From Ipomoea triloba (Eukaryota > Streptophyta > Magnoliopsida > Solanales > Convolvulaceae): 64,000 nucleotides of DNA. The stretch lies in assembly GCF_003576645.1 (NCBI RefSeq), contig NC_044925.1:4046551-4110550 (forward strand). Direction: 5' to 3'. Shown here in pieces: positions 23,621 to 36,939 of this stretch (the first letter of the stretch is position 1; each line of letters starts with the position of its first letter). Under the pieces are notes generated by a model. That model saw nothing but the letters and a program-made list of their open reading frames with translations. It had not been told where the DNA came from and ran no database searches. A program made the translations under genes and the position numbers.

Positions 23621-25689
23621 ATATTAACCTAATTACACCATGATAGCACGTAATATTTTTTTGAATATGTGATATTAAATCTTGCCAACCTAAATACAAT
23701 ATTAATAATATTATTAGGCAATCTCACAAAAGACCAGTCGTTGTAAATTAATTAATAATATATCATGGAGTGGAAGAAAGTGTGTTGGAGAGAGAAGATT
23801 CAGGTTGTTGCAAAAGGGGTGGTTTTTTTCCCCTAAAGCGGGTCCCACAAATTGAAATAAAAATTTTAAAAAAAAATAAAAAATTACAGTTGGTGCGAAC
23901 AACAGCAGCGCCCAGGTGGGCGCGTGTACTACATGTGGCGACCACCCTCATTAATTGCTTTTTCTTTTCTCTTTTTCTTTTTTTTCTCGCTTCCATTTTT
24001 CTAATTGGATTCTAAACTTGTGCAAAATTTTAAACTATTGAGGATGCTCTAAAGAATTGCAATAAAGTTTCAAATCAATACGCAATTGCAAAAATTTGAG
24101 GGGACATCTCAAATGGATTTAATCAAAACTAAAGTAGAATAATCTCATTCGATAAATGGTGAATATATACTTTTAAAAAAATTGAATCAATACGCAATTG
24201 CATAAATTCAATTCTATTGAGAATACAATGGTTTGTCGTTACATAACGTACAAAATATCCAATAAGCAAACCTTATCACGGCAATCTTGATATCGACTTC
24301 GATTTGAAGTTACGGACAAATATATACAACAAATATATATATCATAGGAGGCACCAAAACTCAAAGTAAAATAAAAAATATTATTTAATTTATACTAAAT
24401 TAGTATCAAATATTTTATTTAATAATATGGTCTGGTTCATAGTTGTTTTCCATTAGCAATTCAGTGAATTTAATGATTTTACAAAGTAGTATATGTTATG
24501 TAAAGCTACACTATATGATAAAATATTTGTAAGTGCACAACTGATGCACATTAGTATTGGCTTAATTATTTGACAAACCTTAGGTTAGTTTATTTTATAG
24601 TAAGTTAGGTTGACGTTTTCAATCTCATTATGCTCCTGGATCCTAACAAAGTCTGTTTTGTTTTATTAAGACTTATGGGTTGGTTTTAAATGAGTGGACA
24701 TTATCTTTTCAAGGGAGAATATTAAGTTAATGGTTGGGAAAGTTGGTTACGTGACTTACTATATAAAGGATGGGTTTTGAAGCTTCATTTCACAACTTTA
24801 GAAGAGAATTTCGAGATCTATTAAGCTAACGAGTTTCCTGACACCGTTCCAGCAGAATCTGTGTTCTTTATTATATTCTTGGTTCCTTGTTCATGACCTG
24901 GTGTTGATTCAGCGTGTTGAGGTTGCACGAATCCAATCACTTGGAGATGTTTTGAAGATTGTTTGATGAATGTTGATGTAGTAGGTTTTGGACCTTGTGT
25001 ATGTTTAGCATTTCATCCCCTGTAATCTTTGCAAACATCTAGTGGATTGCGCTGTCGTGGGTGCCTTGCAGACGTAGGAGATTTGGCTCCGAACTGTGTA
25101 ATCATTTGATGTGTCCTGGTTTTACTTTCTTTATCTTTTATCTTTTTATATTTAAATCAAACTAATTAAAAGATAAGATAATCTGCCTTTAAAATCAAGT
25201 AGAACTTTTAGTTTTCGTACATTCAAGACTCACGATTACAATTTCAATATTTGATCTTAAAATCTTAGATGTGTTATGCATTGATACTATGTAGACTAAG
25301 TTTGTTCACTAAATATTCTATCTATAGTATTACCTTACATTTCTTTATTGTTGCGAAGAAATATTAATAAAATTGAGTTATTTTTACGTGTAATTAAATC
25401 TCATCTAATTAATTATAAGTATTTTAGGGATATTGCGTGCCTACTATTATATTAAGGCAAAAATTTGTTTGGGATCGTCTCACGGATCCTTATCTGTGAG
25501 ATAGATCGAGTCAAGATGAAATGTAATACTTTAAAAAAAAAAAAATTATCATGTCGATCAACATGTGGACCAATATTCGATACCAATTAAATATCTTTCC
25601 AAAACTATTTACTACTTTGCATAGGGTACAAGAGGCACAATTCATATCTATATTGTAACCTTTCCCATGAAATTAATTTAAAACTATTA
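23621..25689. other. Intergenic, no gene; possible solo-LTR fragment
   Basis: No coding feature is seen. At about 24590-25150 a TATATAAAGG box and the phrases TAGTGGATTGCGCTGTCG and CAGACGTAGGAGATTTGG resemble the 3' half of Copia LTRs. I could not place TG/CA ends, so this is only a suspicion. At 25455-25530 a fragment with CGTCTCACGGATC is a common dispersed plant repeat. Confidence 0.4.
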
Positions 25690-26420
25690 TAGCACGTTTG
25701 GTTCGCGAAATAGGACTGGAATGGAATAGCATTCCTAGTAATAGGTCAATTCCGTTATTTGGTAAAACATTCTATTCCCAGGAACATTGTTCCTGGGAAT
25801 GACCTATTCCCCTTGTAAGGGGAATAGAGATTCCTAGGTCCCCCTAGGTATTAGGCTATTCCTGAGTCCTCAGAAATAGCCTAATGTTGTTATTTTCAAT
25901 TTTATCCCATGGCGTTTTGGGGAAAGATCTTCCTTTTTCCAAAACGCTCCTATATTATTTTTAAAAAAATTGTAACTAAGAGCAATTAAGGCTCCTTAAA
26001 TGAATGAGTTTTTGGCTCTTTAAGGCTTCCTCATCCTGTTGTTAATTTCAAAAGAAAAACAATGCTTTTCTTATATAGAGGAACTCAAATGAGCTCATCT
26101 TCATAAGTTACCAATGTGGGATCAAAAATTTCAATTTGTGTTTAAAAAAATTATTTTATATATTATTATTATTATTATTATTATTATTACTACTACTACT
26201 ACTACATATTTTATAAGGATATTTATGTCTTTTAAAACATATTTCATTCGATCTATTCCTTAAACCAACCATACACGGTAATATAATTCCTAAAGTTTAT
26301 TCCTTCCGCAAACCAAACAATAGAATAAAATTTCTATTCTATTCCTTGCATATTCTATTCGTTATGGAATAGCTAGCAATCCTATTACCTCAAAATTCAT
26401 TCCGTGAACCAAACGTGCTA
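25690..26420. mobile_element. PIF/Harbinger-type MITE, 731 bp
   Basis: Inverted ends TAGCACGTTTGGTTCGCG and (reverse complement) TAGCACGTTTGGTTCACG are flanked by TTA on both sides (25687-25689 and 26421-26423). Several internal copies of ATTCCTATTCC-like phrases and a (TTA)n/(CTA)n run at 26161-26205 are present. It is non-coding. Confidence 0.75.
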
Positions 26421-26423
26421 TTA

Positions 26424-28121
26424 ATTTTTACTATCGAAGAATTGACTAACTTGGCTATGAAATCATATAGTAATTTTTGTAAGGATGTAGAATTACAACA
26501 AAAAATTTTATTTTTTTTAAAAAAAAAATCAAAATTTCTCAACTTTTTTCTTATATTTTGACCTTGTTTGACAATTAAAAGTTCATTGTTAACCGATTAA
26601 ACTAGCTAGTAGTATTAATTGCTTATAAATAAGCATTTGGTAAATTATTTGTTAACTTTAATTAATAACATATAAAATGAATTTTGAGGATATGAATTTA
26701 TTTTATAACAATTAATTGTATCAAATGCTTATTTATACAGTCTAGTGTTGGCCACATGCTTGGGTAATTTTTCTCTGTTGAGAACTGTCTCTCGTAAGAA
26801 AACTTATCTCCCCAAACCTTCTCCACTCAAACCCTTATGATCTCTCCCGCTTTCTCCCCTTTATTTTTACCATTGGAGATGCCCTTAGAGTCCACTTATT
26901 ATTTTTCATTTAAAAGTTTGTGGAGTTTGTTAACCATTGTATTCTTCCACTATCTTTATCCCTGAAATATACTCTCACACATTCAAAAGTGGATCATACC
27001 TCCCCATCATTAAATTTGCAGTTCCTTCACTATTTTATTTAATCAATGCAATACACTCTTCTCTTTTTAAAAGTGATCATATTTTTACATCACAATACAA
27101 TAAAATAACAAAATAATAATAAATTTAAAAAAAAAGTACAAAAAACTGTCGCATGACAGTGACATTTTTTGTACTTTGCAAGCTTGCATTGCACTTAAGC
27201 AATAACCCCCTCTCTATATATATATATATACACACACACTTACTATGTCAAATTATCTTGCAAAGGTCTCACTTTTAAGGATAAGGCTTTACGATTGTAT
27301 TTGTGCTACCCATTCAGTTGGTGATTATTGATTATTGATGGGGCAGCCATTCTGTAGAGATGAGTCAGACAAACTCAACCTCACTGCAAGTTGGGGACAA
27401 CATAAACCACAAAACATAAATACACCCAACACTTTTCTTTTAAAAAATATATTCACATTTTTATTGGTTATCCTTTTTTTAAATGTTACTTCTATCTTAT
27501 TTAATTTTTATTACATTTGGTGATTTATCAATTTTTTATTGATCGTATTTTTTCCACTAAAAGTGCTGAGATTGTTTGGGCCAATACAATTTTGGATTGA
27601 AATTATAAGGTATTTTAGTTGTTTTTTACTAGAGATTCGGTTAAATGACTAAATGAGATAGAAATAAAATTGTGTCTAAAATGTGACAAAATTGATAAGT
27701 AGAGATCAAGATGTGAAAGTTGCTGAAATGAGTGATTGAGTAGGCGCAGCATAACTATCATACTTAAAAATAAAACATCCTCTTAGTTGATCTCATCGCA
27801 CAATTTTGTTTTTTCTAATGCAGTTTATCTCTTTTATGTAGTGTACATGTTATTACATATGAGCGAGGTTTACGATTTATTCAGTATACACCTCTGATCT
27901 GATTTAATAGTGGTTGTGATTTCTCTTGGAAGAAAAAAAAAGGAGGTGAAAGTAAATCAGTGTGCAGTGGGGTAAAAGTAAAAACAATTTAAGAATTTGT
28001 ATGTAATAGATCCGGGCAGGTATGCATATGTCGGCCTATCCCCATATATATCAAACTCATCGCTTAACTCCAACTCTTACATACTAAATTAAATATTTCT
28101 TGGGAGCTCCGATCCTTGGCT
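26424..28121. other. Intergenic; upstream region of PUP-B
   Basis: A (TA)n/(CA)n run lies at 27214-27238. No gene is seen. The last few hundred bases before 28122 are expected to hold the PUP-B promoter. Confidence 0.6.
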
Positions 28122-31100
28122 ATGGCAGTGGGGGATATCCCAGAGATGAAGTCGCAACTCCCTCCAGGTTATTTTTCCATGCCTTCTCTCTTTGCTCATC
28201 AAACTGGGAAATTTTCATCTAAGTAGTCCAGATCAGATAGATTGGGCAATCATTTTCTGAAATTACTATTTATTTTTTAAAAAAAAAACAGCTAGAAATA
28301 TATATGATTTGGGGATGAACCCAACCGAATTAGAATTTGTCAAGTTTGATAATTACAAGAATTCAAGTCAAACTCTCATGAGCTGACTATTGGCCTTGGT
28401 TTGAGTCAATCAACTATTAACAAACCAAAGTTGATTTACTTCATCGTAGTTCTTTGCATTCTAAAATCACAAGGTAGGCTTCACCTAAAACACATTTTCA
28501 AGTAATATTTATGAATTTTCTCGTAAATTAAGGATATATATGATCTGCTTCCTTATAGCTTAGCTATGAAATTCTATCTTTCATCTCCTTGTCGGTTTAT
28601 TTGTTATTTTATTTGTATGGCATCATTTGAGATATCCAAGAAATATTTTATATTAAAAGTAATTTTAAAAACATATATATTTCTGTGTGATTTAATTCTC
28701 TCTCTATATGTGTGTATGTATCGCCGTATTGGCATACAAATTTTCTATACAAGCATTCATATATCATTATGATGTAATTTGGTATTCAACTCTTGAATAA
28801 TTTTTTTTATGGCTTGGGGCTAATAATAAAATGGAATAAATAATTTTTCTAAATCCATCACAGTTCAAACAACATGTGTTGCAAGTTGAAATGATTAGCT
28901 GGGGTCATCCACTAATCAAAAGTAATTTCCTACTGTTTTTAGACTTGACTTCACTTGACTTGTTTATAAATATAAAGAATGAACTTGTGGTCAAGTGGCA
29001 TGTAGCGACACTCCTAAATGAGAGATCATAAAATCGAGTCTTCTCACAAATCACCCTCATTAAGTGAGACGACTAATACCTAGTGTCCACGGAGATTGCA
29101 ATCAAGCTTTTTGTTTTTTAAGTTTTTTCCTCTACATGACAATTTTTTTTTTTTTACTTTTGTTTTCTCTCCTCTTTCCTTGTAATATGACAAATACTCT
29201 TCAAAATCTATGCGTAAAGAGGATGCTCTAAGGCTATATATCCTTATCCCTACAATACTCTCTAATTTTCAAAATTGAGTCCTACTTCCAAATTATCAAA
29301 TTTGCAATTCATTTACTCACTCGCTCCCTTCCATTTTATGAGTCTAGTTTGGTTAGCGAGGTTTGACTGAAGTTATTTTTAATTCAATTTTTCGTAATAT
29401 TAAGTTTAGTATTAGTATACAAATTTTATATATTTAGAAACTACACTAAAAGTATTATTAAACACAAAAAAAATCAAATTTAATTTAAAAAAGTAAAAAA
29501 ATAAACAAAAAAAAAAAAGAAAGAGTTAATTTGACCAATAAATAATAAGTATGACAGATAAAATGGGACAGGAGGGTACTATTTTTCCTACCTCTTTAAT
29601 TAAATTCTAACTCACTTTTAACAGTGGGTCCACATTTCACTTCACATTAAAATATTATTATCTTTTAGCAATGTTATTATTATTTAAATTATTAAAAATA
29701 GTTTTGAAAATAACAAGACTCTCTCCACACTCATAACATTGTATTTTTTTTTGCTAAAGTGGCATCCCGCACCATGAACTATATTAGATTATTCATGCCA
29801 CACCTTAAACTTTCATAACGTCCATTTCGATACACAAACCATTAATTTTTTTTCATCTAGCATTTTTTACAGGTTACCTACAAGTTATAGGTAATCTATG
29901 CTGACTTGGACTTTTTTTTTCTTTTTTTTTTTGTTTTCTTTTTCTTTTTTTTTTCTTCTTCTAAACCTTTTTCAGCCCAACAATCGATACCGAAACCCGT
30001 AAAATAATAATAAAAAAATCTTATATTTAGGCATTTAGCTACTGGCAGTAACTAAATATGTATTAAAAAAAATTATATTTAGCTACTGCCAGTAGGCAGT
30101 TGCCAAAATAATAATAAAAAATTTATAATATGATTTTTATAATAACAAAACATATTATATATAATTATATATACTAAAAAAAAATTCCGGTTGAATTGGA
30201 ACCGGAACCTTTATATAAGGTTTCGGTTCTGGTTTGTGTCACCTGGGAACCGCGAAGAACGAAGTACGGTCACTCCAAGGTAGGTCGTTGGTGGGCTCGG
30301 CGCACGCTGTCGCAAGGGAGGGGAGAGCACTGGATTGTGGAGGGGCTGTGGTGATTTGGTCTAGTGAGCACTGGTCCGGCTGAAGGCACGGGGGAGGGGC
30401 AGCGTGAGGCGTTGATTTTTGGGGTTTACTTACAAATTTTGGGTTGACTTAAAAAGAAGATCCACATAAGCTAATTACCTGTGCCATGTCATCATAGTAA
30501 CCTAGTAACTTGTGAAAAATGCTAGATGAAAAAAAATTAATGGTTTGTGTATCGAAATGGACGTTATGAAAATTCAAGGTGCGGCATGAGTAATCCAATA
30601 TAGTTCATGGTGCGGAATGACACTTTAGCCTATTTTTTTCATTTTTCAAGACTTGCAACCTTGCTGATCTTGCAAGGATTGCAAGCCACGTAATTAAAAA
30701 AAAATTAATTCATAAATAGTGACATGGCTTATGCCATGTTACTTTAAAAGAGAGTAAATTTTAGGAATAAAAATAATCTAATATTCTTGTATCTTTCATT
30801 ATAAACAATGTAATTCGAATTCTTGTTTTATTCCCCCTCATTTTTCACAAAATTACAATCTTTTTCTCTCTTAACTAATTCGCTCATTGCAACCAAACAG
30901 TTTGTTCAGAAAGTACATCCATCTAGCATTTTCCTTTAATTTCCAAAAATGTAATGCTAACACTACAAGTTTAAATTCTCAGGAGAGGAAGCTAAGGAAG
31001 AAAACGACAATAAGAATGCTGTTGTTAATGAGCAATCGAAAAAATTCTGGCGTGGAAACCGATACAAATGGTGGGCCGAAATGAGCATGTACTCCATTTT

Positions 31101-32121
31101 TCTACTCTCTAGCCAGTCCGTTGGCACGCTTCTGGGCCGGCTGTATTTCGACAAAGGTGGCAATAGCAAATGGATGGCAACGCTGGTCCAAGTGGTTGGG
31201 TTCCCAATTCTCATCCCTCTCCTCTTCCTCCCATCCACCAAAACCACAAAACCACAAGATCAAGATGGCACAATTAGAAGTCGAAGCCCCTCTCTTAAGA
31301 TTGTTGCTCCACTTTACATTTTCATGGGTTTATCCAACGCGGCAATTTGCATGTTATACACAGTGGGTATAGAATACCTGCCCGTGACGACATATTCGCT
31401 CATCTGCGCTAGCCAGCTCGGCTTCAACGCCCTCTTCTCCTTCTTCCTAAACGCCCAGAAATTCACGCCTTACATCGTCAACTCCCTCGTCCTGCTCACC
31501 CTCTCGTCCGCTCTCCTCGTCCTCCAGCCCGACAGCGCGTCCGACAGCCCCGCCAGGCCGACCCGGAGAAAGTACATCATAGGCTTCGCGTCCACCCTAG
31601 CCGCGTCCGCGGGCTACGCGTTCCTACTCGCCCTGATGCAGCTCGCCTTCCAGCGGGTCTTCAAGAGGGCCGAGACGTTCCGCCTGGTGATCGAGATGAC
31701 GATCTACCAGTCGGCGGTGGCGTCCGCGGCGATTGTGGCGGGGCTGTTCGGGAGCGGGGAGTGGAGGGGGTTGGGGGCGGAGATGGAGGGGTTTGAGATG
31801 GGGAGAACCGCGTACGTCATGAATTTGGGTTGGACGGCGGTGGGGTGGCAGGTGTTTAGCGTTGGGTGTATTGGGCTTATCTTTAAGGTCTCGTCTTTGT
31901 TCTCCAATGTGATTAGCATTTTGGGGTTGCCTATTCCGCCTGTTCTCGCTGTTTTCATTTTGAATGATAAGATGAATGGTGTGAAGGTGGTTTCAATGGT
32001 GTTGGCCATCTGGGGTTTTGTGTCCTATATCTACCAGCACTATCTCGATGATCTGAAAGCTAAGGCCAAGGCTAAGGCTGAAGAAGAAGTTTCTCAAGTT
32101 GCTCTGGTTCAGAGAGTGTAA
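28122..32121 (+). CDS. Purine permease family transporter (PUP-B), two exons
   Basis: Exons 28122-28167 and 30983-32121 give 394 aa. Exon 1 encodes MAVGDIPEMKSQLPP and ends in phase 1 at GGTTAT; the acceptor is CTCAG at 30978-30982. The joined frame reads GEEAKEEN and RGNRYKWWAEMSMYSI, so the internal ATG at 31081 is not the real start. The protein has about ten hydrophobic segments and clear PUP-family motifs (SSQSVGTLLGRLYFDKGG, IEYLPVTTYSLICASQLGFN, NAQKFTPYIVNSLVLLTLS, SGEWRGLGAEMEGF, WGFVSYIYQHYLDD). The tail is KAKAKAKAEEE. The family exports or imports purine-type compounds, including cytokinins in some members; substrate and membrane are not readable here. Codons at 31380-31760 are strongly GC-rich compared with the surroundings. 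Large exon 2 has no counterpart of PUP-A intron 2. Confidence 0.92.
28987..29105 (+). repeat. tRNA-like (SINE-type) sequence in PUP-B intron 1
   Basis: CTTGTGGTCAAGTGGCATG resembles an A box and ATCATAAAATCGAGTC a decayed B box. Its layout is that of the copies at 9899 and 46626. Confidence 0.4.
29753..30629. mobile_element. Long-TIR MULE-like element in PUP-B intron 1
   Basis: Arms of about 135 bp are inverted copies: left GCTAAAGTGGCATCCCGCAC, right (reverse complement) GCTAAAGTGTCATTCCGCAC, continuing through ATGAACTATATT and CGATACACAAACCATTAA. T-rich flanks TATTTTTTT on both sides could be a 9-bp target duplication. The interior (30230-30420) is unusually GC-rich but has no open frame that I recognise. 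Confidence 0.7.
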
Positions 32122-34283
32122 ATTGGATTAGTAGTAGCATATGCACTCTTTTTAGTTTTATTAGTGTTAAGTGTAAGACTCCATATGCAGTAATTGCATG
32201 TAACTGAATGCAGTAAAAATATATATGTATCAAAAACTCGTGCAGATAAATTAAACGAATCAATTTGGTCGGCGTGAGACGTATATTCTTTAAGGGAAGT
32301 CAAAATCCTCTCTGTATGAAAACCCAATATGGTTAGCACTTTACTCTTTAATTGAGTTGAATTAGTGCAAAGGATAACTAATTTGAGTACGGCCAGTTTA
32401 AAGGTGACTCGTATAGTTAGACCTTACCGAACCTCTTATAATAAGTATCTTCTATAATTTTTTTTTCTTTTGAGTACTATTGACTATATTATAATGCAGT
32501 ATCTATTTAAAATTAATTTCTCAATCTATTAAAATTTAATCTTCAGTGAGGCTCCCATCCATGATCTCTTATCTAAAAAAGCCACTTCTCCTATACTTAG
32601 AAATTACACAAGATACCTCGTGACCTAAAAAAAAAAAAAAACTCATGGAGATACCTCAAAACTGTTGGCGAAACCACCAGAGAATAGCTATAACACCAAA
32701 CTGGTCAAAGAGGTGGTCCCAGGTTCGCCTTCATAAATTTGTCTTGATACAGAAATTATCCTTTGGGTCAATAATAAAGTCTGGATGTGACTTGAAACGA
32801 TCTACAATAATGACATGAATTTGTCTGGGCACAAAAATTATCCTTTTGGTCCAATCCTTTTTCTTGAGCTGGGAAATGTTGTATGAGACTTCTGGCACGC
32901 ATTTGTAGCTTCTACGCCATTGCACCAATATTAGTTTTAGATTTTTCTCAACTTCTTTATTGAGCCCCAATTTTATACTACTATATTTTAATTATTTCTT
33001 TATTTATTTTACTTTATAATTTATAATTGTAATAAAAAGTAATTAATTAAAATAAACATATCTACATTTAATTGAAATGAAATTAGTAATTGCTTAAAAA
33101 TTAAATTACAATCTTATTAAAAAAAATTAAAGTGCATAAAAAATAATTAAAAAATCATGTATTTAAAAAAACAAAAAAAAAAAACAAAAAACAATAAATA
33201 AATAAACAAGGTAGCTATGCAACGGCCATAATAAATAAAATAATAATTAAAAATAGATTTGGAGTGGCCGCTAGCTAAATCACCCAAGCAGATGCGAGTA
33301 ACAGGTGCCCGCTAGGTGGACGGTGAGCATCTGTCACTCTTCTTTCTTTTTCTTTTTTTTTTTCTCTCCGCAAGAAAAGAAACTTTGCCTATAAAGTTGG
33401 ACTTTCAACTACACCCAATCTCCAATATCCAAGATCCTTCAAGACCTTTTATCAATCTAATATTTCATTTGATTCCAAGCTTGAATGAGGTTGTCTTTGA
33501 GTGTGACCATTATTGCTGCTCTTTCAGAAATCCAATCCCCTTCTTCTCCTTGTGTAGCTTGGCCAATGGCTAGCATTGATGGTTTGTATCCATATAGGAC
33601 TTGAAAGAGAGAGTATGTACAACAGTGAACTATGGTAAATTGGTAGATAGTATTATACCAACATTCTGTAAGATATAGCCACTTATAATAAACCTACAAT
33701 ATTATAAATATGAACCATGATAAACCTACACATTTTAATAAACCTACACATGATAAACCAGTATTATAATAATGAACCATAATTCATGATGCAATGTTGA
33801 CCATAAGTCATGGCATATTGACATAATTTGCCTTTTCACCACACCTTTTCAGCCCACCGAAAGATAAAAAAACAAGAGGCTCTGACCATACCAAGTATGA
33901 CATAATTCCACAGGGGAGAAAGGAGGGGAGCTAATATTTGTCCTCTAGAAAAACAAAACTAATGACACTATATTTGGAGCTTACACCTCATGATAGCATG
34001 AGAATAAATCCCCACACAAGAAATGGCTAGGAAATGTAATCTGTTCATACTCAAAGCCATCCATTTGTATAATACATGTAAATGTAGTTACCAAATAAAT
34101 TTTTAAAAAAAATGTAACCTCACAAAAAAATGATGTATTAGTCCAGTTACAACCATGCCTTTGACAACCTTTTCTGAAACAAATAACCTTTAATGTCAAC
34201 CCAAAATTCCTAAAAGAGCTAGGAGAAAGAGAAATAAGATCAACATCCAAGTTTTGCAAACTCACCATCACCATAGAGCATAA
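32122..34283. other. Intergenic, no gene seen
   Basis: AT-rich with poly-A/T runs. At about 33618-33832 short repeats of AAACCTACA and ATGAACCAT lie between weak inverted ends and may be another decayed MITE. It includes the 3' flanks of PUP-B and ALG14. Confidence 0.55.
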
Positions 34284-36605
34284 TCACATAAGACGACCCA
34301 CATAGTGTGCTCGAGGATATTGACTTTTTAATTGTGGCCATTGAACAAATAATTGATCAGCCATGTGTAATTTATAAAGGAGCAAACCACTCAAAGAAAG
34401 CCTTTTCACTCTTGCAATGCTCTCAACATAAAATATAGATGACCACTTGACTCCAAGTACCTATACAAAACAAAAATGAGAGAAAGTCTAGATAAATACT
34501 AAATATCACTACTTATAAAGAGAGAAAATAGTTGTGAAAATGCAGAACTCTCCTCAGTCCTCACAAATCATTTTTGTTGGAGTATACACAGTGTTTTAAA
34601 AATCGGTCTAGGCGGCGGCCTAGGCGCCGACTAAGCGCTAGGCACCCCTAGGCCGAGGTGATTCAGCCCTAGGCCGCTTTTAGTCGGCCGGCCGAGTTGA
34701 GCACCTAACTTAGTTGAGTTGGTGCCCAACTCGGCCGAGTTGACACTCATCTCGGGCGAGTGGTTTTTTTTGCCTACTTGGTTGCTCCTCTTCTATATTC
34801 TTCCAGCCATGTACTCAACTAACCATCTAACATATGCACTTGACTAGTTTGGGGGGATTATAGCAGTCTAACAACTCCCAGCCTCGAGTGGGAAAAGTAG
34901 AGACAATATACTCGGATTACCCGTTCGCCTAGGAGGCACCTAGGCACTAAGCGCACCTAGTACCTTCTACAACATTGAGTATACAAATACACAACAGATA
35001 CATCTAGACTCCTCTTTATTCATTTCAGGAGGGAGTTATTGACTTGGATATAGAAATTCAGGAAAAAGAATTCATAATAATATTGTGCCTTCCGCTGAAG
35101 GTAAATACAGATATTCTTCTGTGGTTTAAGAAGGAAGAAGTATTCTAATATATCAATAGGTCTTCTATCGTTTCTTAATCTTATATCACTAATGACAACA
35201 TTACATGTGCAATCATTTTTTTTTTGAGATCAGAATTATAAAGGTTTCAACTTTCAATGGTAGATTATAAGTGCAACTTTAGCAACATATCAATTCAGAG
35301 CTTAACAATCCTAAGGACAAATTATGTCAGTGATTTCACCTATAAACTAACTAATTGCACCTGTAGATCAAATCAAAGTAGGCAAGATGGAAAGTTACTT
35401 TGAAAAGTAAACATACCTTAAAGATAAATGCAATTGCACATATGGGTATACAAGTTCCAGGGCCATTACAGAGAATCTGCAAAATGACTTTTAAGTACAT
35501 AAATTCCAAAAATATGATTTGGAGCGAAGGGCAAAGAATATTAATCTTTCAAATTAACTTCAGGAATCAAGGGAAACATAATAGGTATGTCTTTCATACC
35601 ACTTCAGGTCTAATTTTGATCATTAACCATAATCCATGACCGATAGCAATTAAGGTTGTAGCAACTGAGGTTACGTATGATTGACCAACCTCTCGGCTTC
35701 GATATATCTGCATGAACTGAGCTGTTCCAACCACCTCAGTCGCTGCCTACAACAACAGATAATCCTTATGTCTACGTAAACTAGATTAAAGATACATCAA
35801 GAGGAAATAAGAATGGGCAACGTAGACAGACTTCTGTGGGATGCTTTTCTATTAATAAAAGGAAATTAACTAATCAAAATTTATTACCTCTCTGGGAAAA
35901 TTTTACATTTCAAAGTGTACACACAAAAGTAGTAGCAGAATAGCTTTTTCTCATCCATAGAAAGTCTATAATTATTTATCAAAATTAGAGAAAGCCTAAA
36001 ATTAATGAAGAAATATATTTTAACAATTTACACTCTAATACAAAATATTTGGTAGACTATGAACATAAACAAATCTAACACATTGTAGGAACACACTTTC
36101 TTCAGAGCTCACAGCAGTTTCCAACAGATATATCTAACATCAGAAAAGCATTTCAAGAAGCAAATAATGGGGATAAATGTCATCAAATCTATTGGAAATT
36201 AGGCAATATACCTTCTGAACTAAAGAGTCCTCGAATACTCGAGCCTTTTGGAGACTCATATTATCAGTTGCAGCAGCAATGTAAAACCTAGGCTTAAACC
36301 TATCTTCTTGAAGTACAGACAACAAGTTCATCATTTCTGCCGTGTGACCACCTGCATCGAAATAAAGCCCAGAAGTTAGAGCAATCAAATAAACAGCACA
36401 GAAATTTCAGGATCCAATTCACACCTGAACCCAATACAATGAGTGTGGAGAGGGGTCGCGGTGATTTGGGTCGGGGCGGGTTGCTGCTACGGTACATAAC
36501 ATAAAGAACCCGAATTATAACGATCGTCACGGCACCAACAAAGAAAAGGATTGCAGCATTAGATGACACGGCGTCGTAAATGCAACGGGAGTTGCCTTTC
36601 TCCAT
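34284..36605 (-). CDS. ALG14: ALG14-like UDP-GlcNAc transferase subunit, five exons
   Basis: Exons (minus strand): 36605-36425, 36351-36212, 35746-35600, 35476-35417, 34460-34284, giving 234 aa, the usual length for plant ALG14. All introns are GT-AG and all joins after exon 2 are in phase 0. An N-terminal membrane segment spans roughly residues 17-38. The glycosyltransferase-type loop VLGSGGHTAEM is at about 57-67, split by intron 1. Later come IYRSREVGQSYVTS, LCNGPGTCIP and SIFYVESIARVKRLSLSG, ending QYPRAHYVGRLM. In other eukaryotes ALG14 anchors ALG13 to the ER membrane, and together they add the second GlcNAc to the dolichol-linked oligosaccharide for N-glycosylation. The product itself lacks the donor-binding half supplied by ALG13. 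Intron 4 carries a hAT-type MITE. No damage to the frame is seen. Confidence 0.93.
34589..34977. mobile_element. hAT-type MITE in ALG14 intron 4
   Basis: Ends CAGTGTT and AACATTG (CARTGTT inverted repeats) sit inside a perfect 8-bp target duplication AGTATACA at 34581-34588 and 34978-34985, as hAT elements make. The interior is GC-rich with many CTAGGCG/CGCCTAG and CGGCCGAGTTG motifs in both orientations. It is non-coding. Confidence 0.8.
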
Positions 36606-36934
36606 TACAATCAGCTACTATTTCCTTGTCCTTGCCCAGAAAATGAAATCCAGTTTAATTCTGGAAAAGAGGGGAATCTCCCGTGAACACTATATACATA
36701 CAGCGATGGATTGAAGAAGAGATGACTCGCTAATTAACTCGATGGAGCAGGCACCGTGAGGCACGCAGCGATGGATTGACGAATAAAGAGACCAGCCGGC
36801 AGCGTCGGCGACGAGGCTCACGGCGGGGCAGCGGTGGTCCTGTGGAGTTGATGCGTGCGTGACTGAACAATGCAATTTGGTCTTTCAAACCAAAAAAAAA
36901 AATGCAATTGACTCCTAAACTTGCAAAAAAGCTT
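36606..36934. other. ALG14 upstream region
   Basis: Expected to hold the ALG14 promoter and 5' leader (minus strand). The block GCAGCGATGGATTGA repeats loosely at about 36700 and 36764. No gene is seen. Confidence 0.5.
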
Positions 36935-36939
36935 GAGAG

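Noticed and set aside
31081..31083. ATG at 31081 as start of PUP-B
   Set aside because: The upstream frame from the acceptor at 30982 encodes the family-typical RYKWW segment, and an in-phase first exon exists at 28122.
33618..33832. Fifth member of the GTGGACC MITE family
   Set aside because: The ends match too weakly and no target duplication is visible.
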